From positions 248,001 through 312,000 of the forward strand of contig JBLNBO010000022.1 in NCBI GenBank assembly GCA_050260055.1: a stretch of DNA of 64,000 nt, in the 5' to 3' direction. The notes beneath the pieces were generated by a model. The model did not search any database and was not told the DNA's origin. It saw nothing but the letters and a program-made list of their open reading frames with translations. The stretch is from JBLMYQ01 sp050260055 (lineage in GTDB: Bacteria; Bacillota; Clostridia; Acetivibrionales; UBA4821). Shown here piece by piece: positions 7,787 to 16,663 of the stretch; position 1 is the stretch's first letter, and each line of letters begins with the position of its first letter. Made by a program: the position numbers and the translations under genes.

Positions 7787-9148
7787 ATGAATTCTTATAT
7801 TCCAATAACAGATAATGATAAAAAAGAAATGCTTAGAGAGATAGGAATAAATGAAGTCGAGGAACTTTTTAAAGATATTCCAGAAGAAATCAAATTAAAC
7901 AGAAATCTTAAACTTCCGCCTAAAAAATCAGAAATGGATACTAAAAGATATTTTAAAGATCTGAGTGCAAAAAATGCCTCGGACTTTTTATGCTTCAGGG
8001 GAGCTGGAGCATATAACCACTTTATACCGGCTGCAGTAAAACATGTTATAACACGTTCCGAATTTTATACTGCATACACGCCATATCAGCCTGAAATTAG
8101 TCAGGGGACCCTTCAGACCATATTTGAATACCAAACAATGATTTGTGAGCTTACAGGAATGGATGCTTCAAATGCTTCTGTTTATGATGGCGCAACAGCT
8201 GCGGCAGAAGCTGCTTTTATGTGTGCTGATATAACCGGCAGGAGCAAGATTCTTGTTTCTTCAACTGTTAATCCTGAAACTAGAAAGGTACTTGATACTT
8301 ATTGTAAAGCACACGGCCTTGAAATTGTTAAATTAAATTATAGAGATGGGATAACTGATATTGAGGAATTAAAAGAGAAAGCAAACAATGACACTGCCGG
8401 GGTTATTATTCAAAGCCCGAATTTCTTCGGATGTATAGAACCATGCAAAGATATGTTTGAATTTGTTCATAATAGTGGCGGAATATCAGTTATGAGTGTT
8501 AATCCTATTTCCATGGGCATACTAAAGACACCTGGCGAGCTAGGTGCGGATATTGCGGTTGGAGATGGTCAGCCTTTGGGAAATCCGCTTTCATTTGGAG
8601 GACCATATGTTGGGTTTATGGCAGTAAAAGAGAAGTTTGTAAGAAAACTGCCTGGAAGAATTGTTGGTCAAACTGTTGATTTAGAAGGTAAAAGAGGGTT
8701 CGTATTAACCCTGCAGGCAAGAGAACAGCATATAAGGAGAGAAAAAGCAAGCTCGAATATATGCTCAAATCAAGCATTGAATGCACTTGCAGTTGGAGTA
8801 TATCTAAGTTCGATAGGTAAAAAAGGGTTAAAACAAATTGCAGAAATTTGTGCGCAAAAAGCCAGATACATGGCTGAAAAGATATCAAAACTTAAAGGAT
8901 TTTCAGTAGTATTTTCTAAATCATACTTTCATGAGTTTGTTATAAAAAGTGAAAAGCCGGTAAATGAGATTAATAAAATACTAGCTGATAAAGGTATTAT
9001 TGGCGGGTATGAATTGGAAAAGGATTATCCTGAACTCAAAAATTGCGTTTTGTATTGTGTTACTGAGATGAATTCAAAGGAAGACATCGAAAAACTAGTT
9101 GACAGTTTAAAGTTGACAGTTGACAGTAAAACTACTTCATTATTTTGA
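7787..9148 (+). CDS. gcvPA: glycine dehydrogenase (decarboxylating) subunit 1
   Basis: N-terminal half of the split P protein, which forms a heterodimer with GcvPB and decarboxylates glycine. Type-I PLP fold, 453 aa: early SAKNASDFLCFRGAGAYNHF, then AYTPYQPEISQGTLQ and YDGATAAAEA, and the central DGQPLGNPLSFGGPYVGFM. The PLP-binding lysine belongs to the partner subunit in split systems. Oddity: the last residues (about VDSLKLTVDSKTTSLF) are encoded by a 7-bp tandem repeat, 9097-9131, so the natural end near LVDSL has probably been extended by repeat DNA. It is followed 10 bp later by gcvPB. Confidence 0.96.
   Translation: MNSYIPITDNDKKEMLREIGINEVEELFKDIPEEIKLNRNLKLPPKKSEMDTKRYFKDLSAKNASDFLCFRGAGAYNHFIPAAVKHVITRSEFYTAYTPYQPEISQGTLQTIFEYQTMICELTGMDASNASVYDGATAAAEAAFMCADITGRSKILVSSTVNPETRKVLDTYCKAHGLEIVKLNYRDGITDIEELKEKANNDTAGVIIQSPNFFGCIEPCKDMFEFVHNSGGISVMSVNPISMGILKTPGELGADIAVGDGQPLGNPLSFGGPYVGFMAVKEKFVRKLPGRIVGQTVDLEGKRGFVLTLQAREQHIRREKASSNICSNQALNALAVGVYLSSIGKKGLKQIAEICAQKARYMAEKISKLKGFSVVFSKSYFHEFVIKSEKPVNEINKILADKGIIGGYELEKDYPELKNCVLYCVTEMNSKEDIEKLVDSLKLTVDSKTTSLF
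9097..9131 (+). repeat. 7-bp tandem repeat inside the 3' end of gcvPA
   Basis: Five heptamers in register: AGTTGAC, AGTTTAA, AGTTGAC, AGTTGAC, AGTAAAA. The same AGTTGAC-type unit recurs at 18843, 37905 and 50464. Here the tract lies in the coding frame and encodes the last residues of GcvPA. Confidence 0.75.
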
Positions 9149-9158
9149 GAGGTGAGTT

Positions 9159-10601
9159 ATGGAGCTTATTTTTGAACTTAGTAAGGAAGGCAAGATTGGA
9201 ACCAATCTTCCGGAATTTGATATAGAAGCGCAGCAGCTTAATATGCCTCTTTCCTATTGGAGGCAGGAAGAGCCAGCGCTTCCAGAGGTAAGTGAGGTTG
9301 ATGTCGTAAGGCATTATACTGCGCTTTCATTAAGGAACCATGGCGTTGATAACGGTTTTTATCCTTTGGGTTCTTGTACAATGAAATACAATCCAAAGAT
9401 TAATGAGGATATCGCGCAGCTGGATGGATTTACAAATATACATCCTTATGCACCAGAGACTCTTTCTCAGGGTGCGCTTGAGGTTATGTATAACATGGAT
9501 AAAATCCTAAGCGAAATTACAGGTATGGACAGAGTCTCCCTTCAGCCAGCGGCTGGAGCACATGGTGAGCTTACAGGAGTTATGATTATTAAGGCATATC
9601 ATGAAGCAAGAGGAGATTATAAAAGAAAAAAGATAATAGTACCTGATTCTGCTCATGGAACTAATCCTGCAACGGCTTCGATGGTAGAATATGAAATCAT
9701 TGAGGTTAAGTCAAATGAAAATGGCGGAGTTGATATAGAAAGCCTAAAGCAGGTTGTTGGTGCGGATACAGCCGGATTAATGCTTACAAATCCAAATACT
9801 TTAGGGCTTTTCGATGAAAATATAGTAGAAATCAGCAAAATTATTCATGAAGCTGGCGGACTTGTATATTATGATGGCGCAAACCTGAATGCAGTAATGG
9901 GAATAACAAGGCCTGGGGATATGGGATTTGATGTTGTGCATATAAACCTGCATAAAACATTTTCTACGCCACATGGCGGAGGAGGGCCGGGAAGCGGCCC
10001 GGTTGGAGTCAAAAAGCATCTTGAGCCGTTTTTGCCTTTGCCTTTAGTTGACAAGAAAGATGATAAATATATTTTTGATTATGATAGACCGCAGTCAATA
10101 GGAAAAGTAAAATCCTTTTATGGAAATTTCAATGTTATATTAAAAGCTTATGCGTATATACTTACGATGGGTCCGGATGGCTTGAGAGAAGTAAGCGAAA
10201 CTGCTGTCTTAAATGCGAATTATCTTATGGCTAAATTAAAAGACAAATATAATCTTCCGTATTCAAGATTTTGCAAGCATGAATTTGTACTAGCAGGGTT
10301 AAAAGAGAAAAATGAGGGACTTTCAACTATTGACACTGCAAAAAGGCTTATAGATTATGGAATTCATCCTCCGACAATCTATTTCCCGCTTATTGTTAAA
10401 GAGGCAATGATGATTGAGCCAACCGAAACAGAGTCTAAAGAGACATTAGATGAATTCGTTGAGATTATGAATAAAATTGCAGATGAAGCTGTCAATTCTC
10501 CGGAGTTACTAAAAGAAGCACCGCACAATACTCCGGTAAGAAGGTTAAATGAAACACAAGCAGCAAGACAGCCTATATTGAGATGGAAAAAAGAAGATTA
10601 A
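9159..10601 (+). CDS. gcvPB: glycine dehydrogenase (decarboxylating) subunit 2
   Basis: C-terminal, PLP-binding half of the split glycine decarboxylase. The cofactor lysine is Lys266 in HINLHKTFSTPHGGGGPG. Other family segments are NGFYPLGSCTMKYNPK, PAAGAHGELTG and PDSAHGTNPATA. It has 480 aa, the usual length. ATG 9159 follows GAGAGGTGAG. The stop codon lies within the 5' arm of a long terminator hairpin shared with the convergent CopZ-like gene, so this ends the gcv operon. Confidence 0.97.
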   Translation: MELIFELSKEGKIGTNLPEFDIEAQQLNMPLSYWRQEEPALPEVSEVDVVRHYTALSLRNHGVDNGFYPLGSCTMKYNPKINEDIAQLDGFTNIHPYAPETLSQGALEVMYNMDKILSEITGMDRVSLQPAAGAHGELTGVMIIKAYHEARGDYKRKKIIVPDSAHGTNPATASMVEYEIIEVKSNENGGVDIESLKQVVGADTAGLMLTNPNTLGLFDENIVEISKIIHEAGGLVYYDGANLNAVMGITRPGDMGFDVVHINLHKTFSTPHGGGGPGSGPVGVKKHLEPFLPLPLVDKKDDKYIFDYDRPQSIGKVKSFYGNFNVILKAYAYILTMGPDGLREVSETAVLNANYLMAKLKDKYNLPYSRFCKHEFVLAGLKEKNEGLSTIDTAKRLIDYGIHPPTIYFPLIVKEAMMIEPTETESKETLDEFVEIMNKIADEAVNSPELLKEAPHNTPVRRLNETQAARQPILRWKKED

Positions 10602-10634
10602 AAAAACTGACTTATGTCAGTTTTTTTAATCTTC
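10593..10634. terminator. bidirectional intrinsic terminator
   Basis: A perfect 19-bp stem (10593-10611 with 10616-10634) with a TTAT loop. A-run on one arm and T-run on the other make it work in both directions, serving gcvPB (+) and the CopZ-like gene (-). Confidence 0.9.
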
Positions 10635-10635
10635 T

Positions 10636-10839
10636 TCAATTAACTTCATATCCTGCTTTTCGTATTACTTTTTTTATTTCTTCAGGGTTAGTTCTCTGAT
10701 TATCATAAGTTACACTTGCATTTCGTGTTTTAAAGTCAAAAGAAACATCTGTTACTCCAACAGTAGTTAAGGCACTTTTTATCTTGCCTGCACATGATTC
10801 GCATGTCATTCCCGGGATGTTGAATTCTAAAATATCCAT
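10636..10839 (-). CDS. CopZ-like heavy-metal-associated (HMA) domain protein
   Basis: A 67-residue single-domain HMA protein with the metal-binding motif GMTCESC near the N-terminus and the usual beta-alpha-beta-beta-alpha-beta pattern ending KKVIRKAGYEV. Such proteins carry Cu(I), or similar soft metals, to P-type ATPases or regulators. The frame is open to GTG 10851, but GGAGGA lies inside that extension and directs initiation to ATG at 10839. No copper ATPase or CsoR is in the window, so it acts with genes elsewhere. It is convergent with gcvPB. Confidence 0.85.
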   Translation of the reverse strand: MDILEFNIPGMTCESCAGKIKSALTTVGVTDVSFDFKTRNASVTYDNQRTNPEEIKKVIRKAGYEVN

Positions 10840-11108
10840 AAAATCCTCCACATCAGCAAATTGAAAATTTATTATTGGTAACTGATAATTATAAGACCAA
10901 AAACTTATAGCTTAGGATTTGTAGTTTCTTTTTTTTTATGTACGAATTTTGGTGCTCATTAGAAAGAACTTTAGAAAATAATCAAGTTGCAGTTTTGCAT
11001 TTAAAAAGCTTATAATTAATTTGACGGAATTAGATGAAGTACAGATTCTGAAATAATTAAATTTATGATTTTAACTGTCAAATTTACACTATTTTTTGGA
11101 GGGTTTCT

Positions 11109-12734
11109 ATGTGGTTTGATGAATTTTTAAACAAATATAAAGCCGGAATTTCCCACGAATTCATTTTTCACTTTAATGTCCGCGATTATGTAGATAACAC
11201 CAGACTTATTGACAAATATCTTTATGATGAATTTATGAAGCAAAGAAATTTTGGAATTATTGCTTTTTATGATATATCTTCCGGGCTTCGATTCCTAGAG
11301 CCGGGTATGGCAAGAGAATTTTCGAAAATAGCCGGTATAGACGTTGATGCTGTAACATATTCGCTTCCATCAAAGCTTTTTCCTTTTATAGATATGGCAT
11401 TAAAAAATACCAAAATGGCTTTTTTCGTTAATCATGCAGAAAAGATTACACCTTCAAGCGATATTGCCTCAATGTCTCTTGAAGAAAGAAATGCTCTTAT
11501 TTGGTTTGTAGAGTGGTCGGTAAATGGAAAAATTTCAAACGTAGGAAGCTCAATATTTCTTTTGGCAGATAATGTTGCTGACATGAATAAGGAACTGCTT
11601 AGGTCTTCCTACAGGATTGAGCCAATAATGGTTGAACTGCCGAATGAAGTTCAACGCAAGGAATATATAGAGAATATTTTGAAGGATAAGCAAATAAAAA
11701 TGGATTTGAGTGCTGATGAATTTGCAAAGCTTTCTTCAGGCTTATCCAAAAAAGCAATAAAAGATATAACACTAAAGGCAGAAGCAGAAAATCTTGCAGT
11801 TAGTTTTGATTTTATTAAGGAAAAGAAGCATTCGGTCTTACAAAAGGAATATGGAGATGTACTGGAATTCATTTATCCAGAGATAGGCTTTGATAACATT
11901 GGCGGTATGGAAAAAGCTAAAAGCTATTTGATTAAGAATGTTGTTCAGCCAATTAAGCAGGGAGATTTAAGAAGAGTACCAATGGGAATTCTATTATGCG
12001 GTCCATCTGGAACAGGAAAGACTCTTCTTGTTAATGCACTTGCAAGAGAAAGCGGATTTAACTGCGTAAAGATAGACATGTCTAGAATTCTCGGGCAATA
12101 TGTCGGGGAAAGCGAAAAGAACTTTAAAAAATGCCTGCTTGGAGCACAGTCTCAACAACCTGTAATTGTATTTGTCGATGAGATAGATACTGCTTTCAGA
12201 AGAGGTGACGGGAATGACAGCGGTGTTAGTAGAAACATTTTCAGCGAATTTCTTCAATTCACTTCCAATACTAAAAACAGAGGCAAGGTAATTTTCATCG
12301 CTGCTACAAACAGGCCTGATTTACTTGATCCTGCATTAAAAAGGGCAGGAAGATTTGATAAAAAAATACCTGTACTTCTTCCAGATAATTCGGAAAGGGC
12401 TAATATATTTAAAATAATGATGAAAAGGTATGCTTTTGAGACTGATATTACAGACTTTATGCCATATGCAGATAAAGCAGAAAATTTTACCGGAGCTGAG
12501 ATTGAGCTTGTTGTAAGAAAAGCATATGAGATTGCAAACGAGGATGATACGCCAGGAGAAATTTTATCCGGAGAAATCCTTGACAGGGCAATTTCAAAAT
12601 GCAGGCCGAGTACACAACAGGTTGAACTAATGACAATGCTTGCATTGAATGAATGCGACGATAAAGACCTGATTGCAGAAAAATATCATAAATACATTGA
12701 TGACAGGTCTTTGCTTGAACAGCAGTTAAAATAA
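11109..12734 (+). CDS. AAA ATPase (classical, Vps4/Cdc48-like core) next to PspA
   Basis: A 541-residue ATPase with no membrane segment. Residues 1-240 form an N-terminal region without a P-loop but with a lid-like segment (PNEVQRKEYIENIL), possibly a degenerate AAA module. Residues 260-510 are a complete AAA domain: GFDNIGG, Walker A GPSGTGKT (298-305), pore loop YVGES (331-335), Walker B VIVFVDEID (352-360), sensor-1 AATNRPD, arginine finger region RAGRFD and a lid with GAEIE. TTGGAGGG precedes ATG 11109. The next two genes are a PspA-family protein and a two-TM coiled-coil protein, with the 95-bp and 66-bp gaps of an operon. An AAA motor beside a PspA/ESCRT-III homologue suggests it remodels PspA polymers, but that is inference. 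Confidence 0.85.
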   Translation: MWFDEFLNKYKAGISHEFIFHFNVRDYVDNTRLIDKYLYDEFMKQRNFGIIAFYDISSGLRFLEPGMAREFSKIAGIDVDAVTYSLPSKLFPFIDMALKNTKMAFFVNHAEKITPSSDIASMSLEERNALIWFVEWSVNGKISNVGSSIFLLADNVADMNKELLRSSYRIEPIMVELPNEVQRKEYIENILKDKQIKMDLSADEFAKLSSGLSKKAIKDITLKAEAENLAVSFDFIKEKKHSVLQKEYGDVLEFIYPEIGFDNIGGMEKAKSYLIKNVVQPIKQGDLRRVPMGILLCGPSGTGKTLLVNALARESGFNCVKIDMSRILGQYVGESEKNFKKCLLGAQSQQPVIVFVDEIDTAFRRGDGNDSGVSRNIFSEFLQFTSNTKNRGKVIFIAATNRPDLLDPALKRAGRFDKKIPVLLPDNSERANIFKIMMKRYAFETDITDFMPYADKAENFTGAEIELVVRKAYEIANEDDTPGEILSGEILDRAISKCRPSTQQVELMTMLALNECDDKDLIAEKYHKYIDDRSLLEQQLK

Positions 12735-12828
12735 AGCATTATATGGATAAAAAAATAATAAGTTGAAAATATAAATAAATTAAAATAAAATAATAGTGTT
12801 AGACATTAATCAAGGGGGTAACCGTAAT

Positions 12829-13557
12829 ATGGGTTTATTTAGCAGATTGGGAAGTATTATAAGAGGCTTTTTCGGACTTTTCGTGGATAATTTAGAAAAG
12901 CAGAATCCGGATGCGTTATTCGCAGATATCAAAAACCAGGTTGATAAGGCGAGAAAACAAGCAGAAGAGCAGATTGTCGAAATTCAAACAAATGCAGAAC
13001 TGATTAAGATTGAAATGAAAAATGCTGAGAAAACTTTAGAAGCTGTTAAGGCTAGAATCGAAACTGCAAAAAATCAGGGAGATAAAGATATTCTTGTTGA
13101 ACTTTTGATGCAGGAAGAAGAAGCACAGGCAGCTTACGAATCTAAGAAAGCAACATATGATACTGCAAGCCAGGATGTTGCAAAAATTCGTGAAGATTTC
13201 AAAGTGTTTGAATCTGAAATGACACAGAAATTGAATGAAATTAAATCTCTTAAATCTCAGGCTAAAATGGCTCAGCTTAAAGAAAATATCAATTCAATCA
13301 ATGCCAAGTATGCAGGAGCAGGAAATAGCGTTGGCAAGATTAATGACCAGCTTGATAGGGCACGTGATATGGTTAACCAGAAAACTGCAAGGGCAAATGC
13401 GATAGGAAGCTTAAGCGAAAACAATACAGAGCTTAAATTGAAAAAGATAGATTTGGATTCTGCTAGAGAAAGAGCAAAAGCGAGAGCTGAAGCTATGATG
13501 AGTGGTTCAGAAGGTTTTGAAGTAAAAGAAAAGACTGAAAATAAGACAAATGCGTAA
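12829..13557 (+). CDS. PspA/IM30 (ESCRT-III-like) family protein
   Basis: A 242-residue, almost entirely helical coiled-coil protein with the PspA N-terminus: an amphipathic helix (GLFSRLGSIIRGFFGLF) expected to bind membrane, then EKQNPDALFADI and long charged helices to about residue 225. PspA/Vipp1 proteins form rods and rings that protect or remodel the inner membrane and are homologous to ESCRT-III. The frame opens at 12796, but the GGGGG site around 12814-12818 and the family N-terminus support ATG 12829. It lies between an AAA ATPase and a two-TM protein. No PspF, PspB, PspC or LiaRS gene is visible. Confidence 0.88.
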   Translation: MGLFSRLGSIIRGFFGLFVDNLEKQNPDALFADIKNQVDKARKQAEEQIVEIQTNAELIKIEMKNAEKTLEAVKARIETAKNQGDKDILVELLMQEEEAQAAYESKKATYDTASQDVAKIREDFKVFESEMTQKLNEIKSLKSQAKMAQLKENINSINAKYAGAGNSVGKINDQLDRARDMVNQKTARANAIGSLSENNTELKLKKIDLDSARERAKARAEAMMSGSEGFEVKEKTENKTNA

Positions 13558-13578
13558 TAATATACTATAATCATTATC

Positions 13579-13599
13579 CGCCGGCTGAAAAAGCCGGCG
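13579..13599 (+). other. GC-rich hairpin between the PspA gene and the next gene
   Basis: An 8-bp perfect stem (CGCCGGCT with AGCCGGCG, GAAAA loop) without a following T-run. It lies in the 66-bp gap before the gene at 13624. It is more likely an mRNA-stabilising or partial attenuation element than a full terminator. Confidence 0.5.
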
Positions 13600-13623
13600 T
13601 AGGTTTAAGTTTAGGGTGACAAA

Positions 13624-14457
13624 ATGGCTCTTAGAACTATTTTCAAATCATTAACAGATATTAAAAGCCTAGGTGTACTATCTGCGGTTCTCATTGGATA
13701 TTTTGTTTTTAAATGGGAGCCGCTTATTATTATTGGTCTTTTAGGATATTTGGCGGCATCAAGTATTCTTCTAATTAACCCAAACTATAGGCAGAAATGT
13801 TTTGAAGAGGATAAAATAAATAAGCTAAGAAAGATGAACAATAAATCTACCAGTTTATATTTTCGCGTTAAAGCCAAGGTTGGGAAGAGCTTAACAACCA
13901 AAATAATCGAAAGGATTTTCGTAATACTAGGAAAAACTACATTTGTTGATTTGGAATCACGCGTTGATGAAATGTTTAAAACAAAGGCTGAAATTGCAAA
14001 TGCCTTTTTTAATAAAGAATATTCTTCTATCAGGGAGAAGATTGCATTAAAATCACTAGAGTTATCAATTATTTATTTTAAACTTATGGAAATTTATGTT
14101 TCAAGGCTTTTTGATGTCAGCAATAGAAATTTAACGGCAATTGAAGAACGGATTAGCATTAACCGCAGAAAGAAGATTACTGCAATTAATCAAGCAAGTA
14201 TTTATGATTTGGATAGAGCAATTGAAGCCGATGAGAAACTATTGGGGGTACTTAAGGAAGCTAGAAAAGAAGTAGGGAAAATGTCAGCTAAGCTAAACCT
14301 TATTGAAAGTACAATGGCGCTTCTTAAACAGCAGATTTATACCGAATTTCATACTGATGATATTTTTGAAAATGTTGAAAATACAATTAATGAAGCTCAG
14401 GCATTAGAAAGTGCATTAAGTCAGCATAGCACAATGAAGAAGAAAAATCAGGCATAA
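13624..14457 (+). CDS. unrecognised two-TM coiled-coil membrane protein
   Basis: A 277-residue protein whose family I do not recognise. Two adjacent hydrophobic stretches lie near the N-terminus (about residues 15-31 and 35-51, the second ending ASSILLINP), followed by a long cytoplasmic, Lys/Glu-rich helical region with probable coiled coils (about 60-277). The C-terminus is polar. AGGGTGAC precedes the ATG at 13624. It is the third gene of the AAA-PspA group, so it may be the membrane anchor or receptor for the PspA polymer. That role is inferred from context only. No enzymatic motif was found. Confidence 0.7.
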   Translation: MALRTIFKSLTDIKSLGVLSAVLIGYFVFKWEPLIIIGLLGYLAASSILLINPNYRQKCFEEDKINKLRKMNNKSTSLYFRVKAKVGKSLTTKIIERIFVILGKTTFVDLESRVDEMFKTKAEIANAFFNKEYSSIREKIALKSLELSIIYFKLMEIYVSRLFDVSNRNLTAIEERISINRRKKITAINQASIYDLDRAIEADEKLLGVLKEARKEVGKMSAKLNLIESTMALLKQQIYTEFHTDDIFENVENTINEAQALESALSQHSTMKKKNQA

Positions 14458-14489
14458 TACTTAGAGAATTTTTAAAGGGGTGAACGAAA

Positions 14490-14879
14490 GTGAATTTGGC
14501 TTGCGGGGTTGATATCATAGAAATTGAACGGGTAAAAAAGGCAATAGAAAAAGATAATGGCCGATTTCTTGATAAAGTGTTTACTCAAGAAGAAATAAAT
14601 TATTGTTCAAAAGCGTTTTCCGCTAAATATCAGCATTACGCAGCTCGATTTGCTGCAAAAGAAGCCGTATCAAAGGCTTTAGGCCTTGGACTTGCCGGAG
14701 GAGTAAGACTTAACGAAATCGAAGTTATAAAGGATGACATGGGCAAGCCTGGTATTATACTGCATGGTTCGACTAAAAAAATAGCTGATGATATGGGAAT
14801 TGCTTCATTAAGTTTGAGCCTTTCTCATTGCCAGACTTATGCAGTGGCGAATGTTGTGTGCTTTGTTGATAATACTTAA
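14490..14879 (+). CDS. acpS: holo-[acyl-carrier-protein] synthase
   Basis: Transfers the 4'-phosphopantetheine arm of CoA to acyl-carrier protein. It is 129 aa with the AcpS signatures GVDIIEIERVKKAI at the N-terminus (Mg-binding Asp), then FAAKEAVSKALG (Mg-binding Glu) and the C-terminal SLSLSHCQTYAVANVV. The start is GTG 14490, 11 bp after an AGGGG site. A DMT-type transporter gene follows 11 bp later, so the two are probably co-transcribed. Confidence 0.95.
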   Translation: MNLACGVDIIEIERVKKAIEKDNGRFLDKVFTQEEINYCSKAFSAKYQHYAARFAAKEAVSKALGLGLAGGVRLNEIEVIKDDMGKPGIILHGSTKKIADDMGIASLSLSLSHCQTYAVANVVCFVDNT

Positions 14880-14890
14880 GGAGAAAAATA

Positions 14891-15310
14891 ATGAATCCAA
14901 ACGTGATTGCTATAATAATTATTATTGTATGGGGAGCATGGGCTGCAGTAGATAAGAATCTAGTTATGAATATACATCCGATATATGCTGAAATGTATCT
15001 GGCAATTGCCGGACTTTTACTTATACCTCTGTATTTTTTCTTGGGCAGGTATTTTGGAATTGAATTGGAGTTTAACAAAGCGGCTGCATTCTGGACTATT
15101 ATATCAGCTGCGCTTGCGGCAACTGGGGGGTTATTATTTCTATTCCTTCTGATGTCAAAAACATCATCATGGACTGTGGCAGTAACTGCTGCGTATCCAA
15201 TTGTAACACTCATAATTGGCAGTATATTTCTGAAAGAACGAGTATCTTTAGCAGGATGTATTGGCATTCTGTTAGTAGTTTCCGGATTAATTGTGCTAGG
15301 ATTTGAATAA
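14891..15310 (+). CDS. small EamA/DMT-family transporter
   Basis: A 139-residue membrane protein with about five hydrophobic segments. It is a single EamA repeat, half the size of common ten-TM drug/metabolite transporters. Family hallmarks are the early WGAWAAVDK segment and the C-terminal TAAYPIVTLIIGSIFLKERVS motif, in which a conserved Glu-Arg follows the penultimate helix. Single-repeat members work as dimers. AAGGAG precedes ATG 14891. The substrate is unknown. It lies between acpS and ilvE. Confidence 0.8.
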   Translation: MNPNVIAIIIIIVWGAWAAVDKNLVMNIHPIYAEMYLAIAGLLLIPLYFFLGRYFGIELEFNKAAAFWTIISAALAATGGLLFLFLLMSKTSSWTVAVTAAYPIVTLIIGSIFLKERVSLAGCIGILLVVSGLIVLGFE

Positions 15311-15453
15311 AGTATAGACAATCCAAATAAAAAAAAGTAAAATAGTGAAAATTGGATGAAGTATTACTTTATAAATATATAATATTTCCTCTAAAGAATT
15401 TAGATTTTAGCGGCGGTAGTCATCGGAATAAACTATTTAAAGGGGTGTCACAT

Positions 15454-16335
15454 ATGGAAGAAAGATTGATTTACATTGATGGAAAGTACTATCCAAAGTC
15501 TGAAGCAAAGGTATCTGTTTTGGATCATGGATTTTTATATGGAGACGGAGTGTTTGAAGGCATACGTGCTTACAACGGCCGAATTTTCAAATGCAAAGAA
15601 CATATTGATAGATTATATAATGCAGCAAAAGCAATTGATATGACTATTCCTCTTTCGAAGGAAGAAATGACAACTGCTTTGTTAGATACCTGTGCAAAAA
15701 ACAACATCAAAGACGGATACATAAGACTAGTAGTTTCAAGAGGAATGGGCGATCTCGGACTTAGTCCTACTAAGTGTCCAAAGCCTTGTGTTGTAATAAT
15801 TGCTGATACTATTCAGTTATATCCTGAGGAAATGTATGAAAAGGGAATGAGTGTAATAACTGCTTCCACTAGAAGAAATAATCCAGGTTCCCTTGACCCG
15901 CAGATAAAATCATTAAATTATCTGAACAACATTCTGGCCAAGATTGAGGCAAACAGAGCTGGAGTACCTGAAGCAATTATGCTTAATCCTATGGGCGTTG
16001 TTTGCGAATGTACCGGAGATAATATTTTTGTTATAAAAGACGGAATAATTTATACTCCGCCTGTTTATGTAGGAGCACTTGATGGTATAACCAGAGCTAC
16101 TGTAATTGAATTGGCAGAAAAAGCAGGCTACAAGGTTATTGAGAGAGAATTCACTATGTTTAATGTTTATTCAGCTGATGAATGCTTCTTTACCGGAACT
16201 GCAGCTGAAGTAATAAGCGTAACAAATGTTGATGGCAGAACAATTGGTTCGGGTGTTACCGGGCCTATAACGAAGAAATTGATGGGAATATTTTCAGAAT
16301 ATGCATGCAGTCAAGGCGAGCCAATCTATAGATAG
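15454..16335 (+). CDS. ilvE: branched-chain amino acid aminotransferase
   Basis: PLP enzyme (fold type IV) interconverting leucine, isoleucine and valine with their 2-oxo acids. It is 293 aa, a normal length. The PLP lysine is in DPQIKSLNYLNN, and the late phosphate-binding segment is DECFFTGTAAEV. The frame is open from 15352, but AAAGGGG at 15439-15445 and the conserved N-terminus (EERLIYIDGKY) support ATG 15454. Substrate preference (branched-chain versus D-amino acid or aminodeoxychorismate lyase types) is inferred from the YGDGVFEGIRAYNG region. A terminator follows. Confidence 0.93.
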   Translation: MEERLIYIDGKYYPKSEAKVSVLDHGFLYGDGVFEGIRAYNGRIFKCKEHIDRLYNAAKAIDMTIPLSKEEMTTALLDTCAKNNIKDGYIRLVVSRGMGDLGLSPTKCPKPCVVIIADTIQLYPEEMYEKGMSVITASTRRNNPGSLDPQIKSLNYLNNILAKIEANRAGVPEAIMLNPMGVVCECTGDNIFVIKDGIIYTPPVYVGALDGITRATVIELAEKAGYKVIEREFTMFNVYSADECFFTGTAAEVISVTNVDGRTIGSGVTGPITKKLMGIFSEYACSQGEPIYR

Positions 16336-16663
16336 AATTTTGAAAAAGTATATCTAGTAAGTCTGAATGAATAATAATCAATAAAATAAAAACGAATCCT
16401 TTGGGTTCGTTTTTTTGTTGTCCTATATAAGGTTTTAAGGCAAGCTTTACATATTGTAATATTTTTAAAATAGTGTCGAAATAGAACGAATATTGTAAAT
16501 TTTTAATATTAATGATAAAATAATATACATAAAGATAATATGCAGAATCTAGTTTCACTTCTATTCAAAGATTTAATTATTCAAAAGCTTCTTAAAAAGT
16601 TATTTCCACACTTTTACTAAAAATCAAGTTATAAATAACTAAAAATTTTTTTGAGGTGAGAAA
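16336..16663. other. gene-free gap between ilvE and a chemoreceptor gene
   Basis: Apart from the ilvE terminator at 16388-16416 the gap is very AT-rich and shows no coding frame. TTTTTTGAGGTGAG just before 16664 is the ribosome site of the chemoreceptor. I could not identify a sigma-D type promoter with confidence. Confidence 0.5.
16388..16416 (+). terminator. intrinsic terminator of ilvE
   Basis: A 12-bp stem (AAAAACGAATCC with GGGTTCGTTTTT, one G-U pair), TTT loop, followed by a T-run. Confidence 0.88.
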
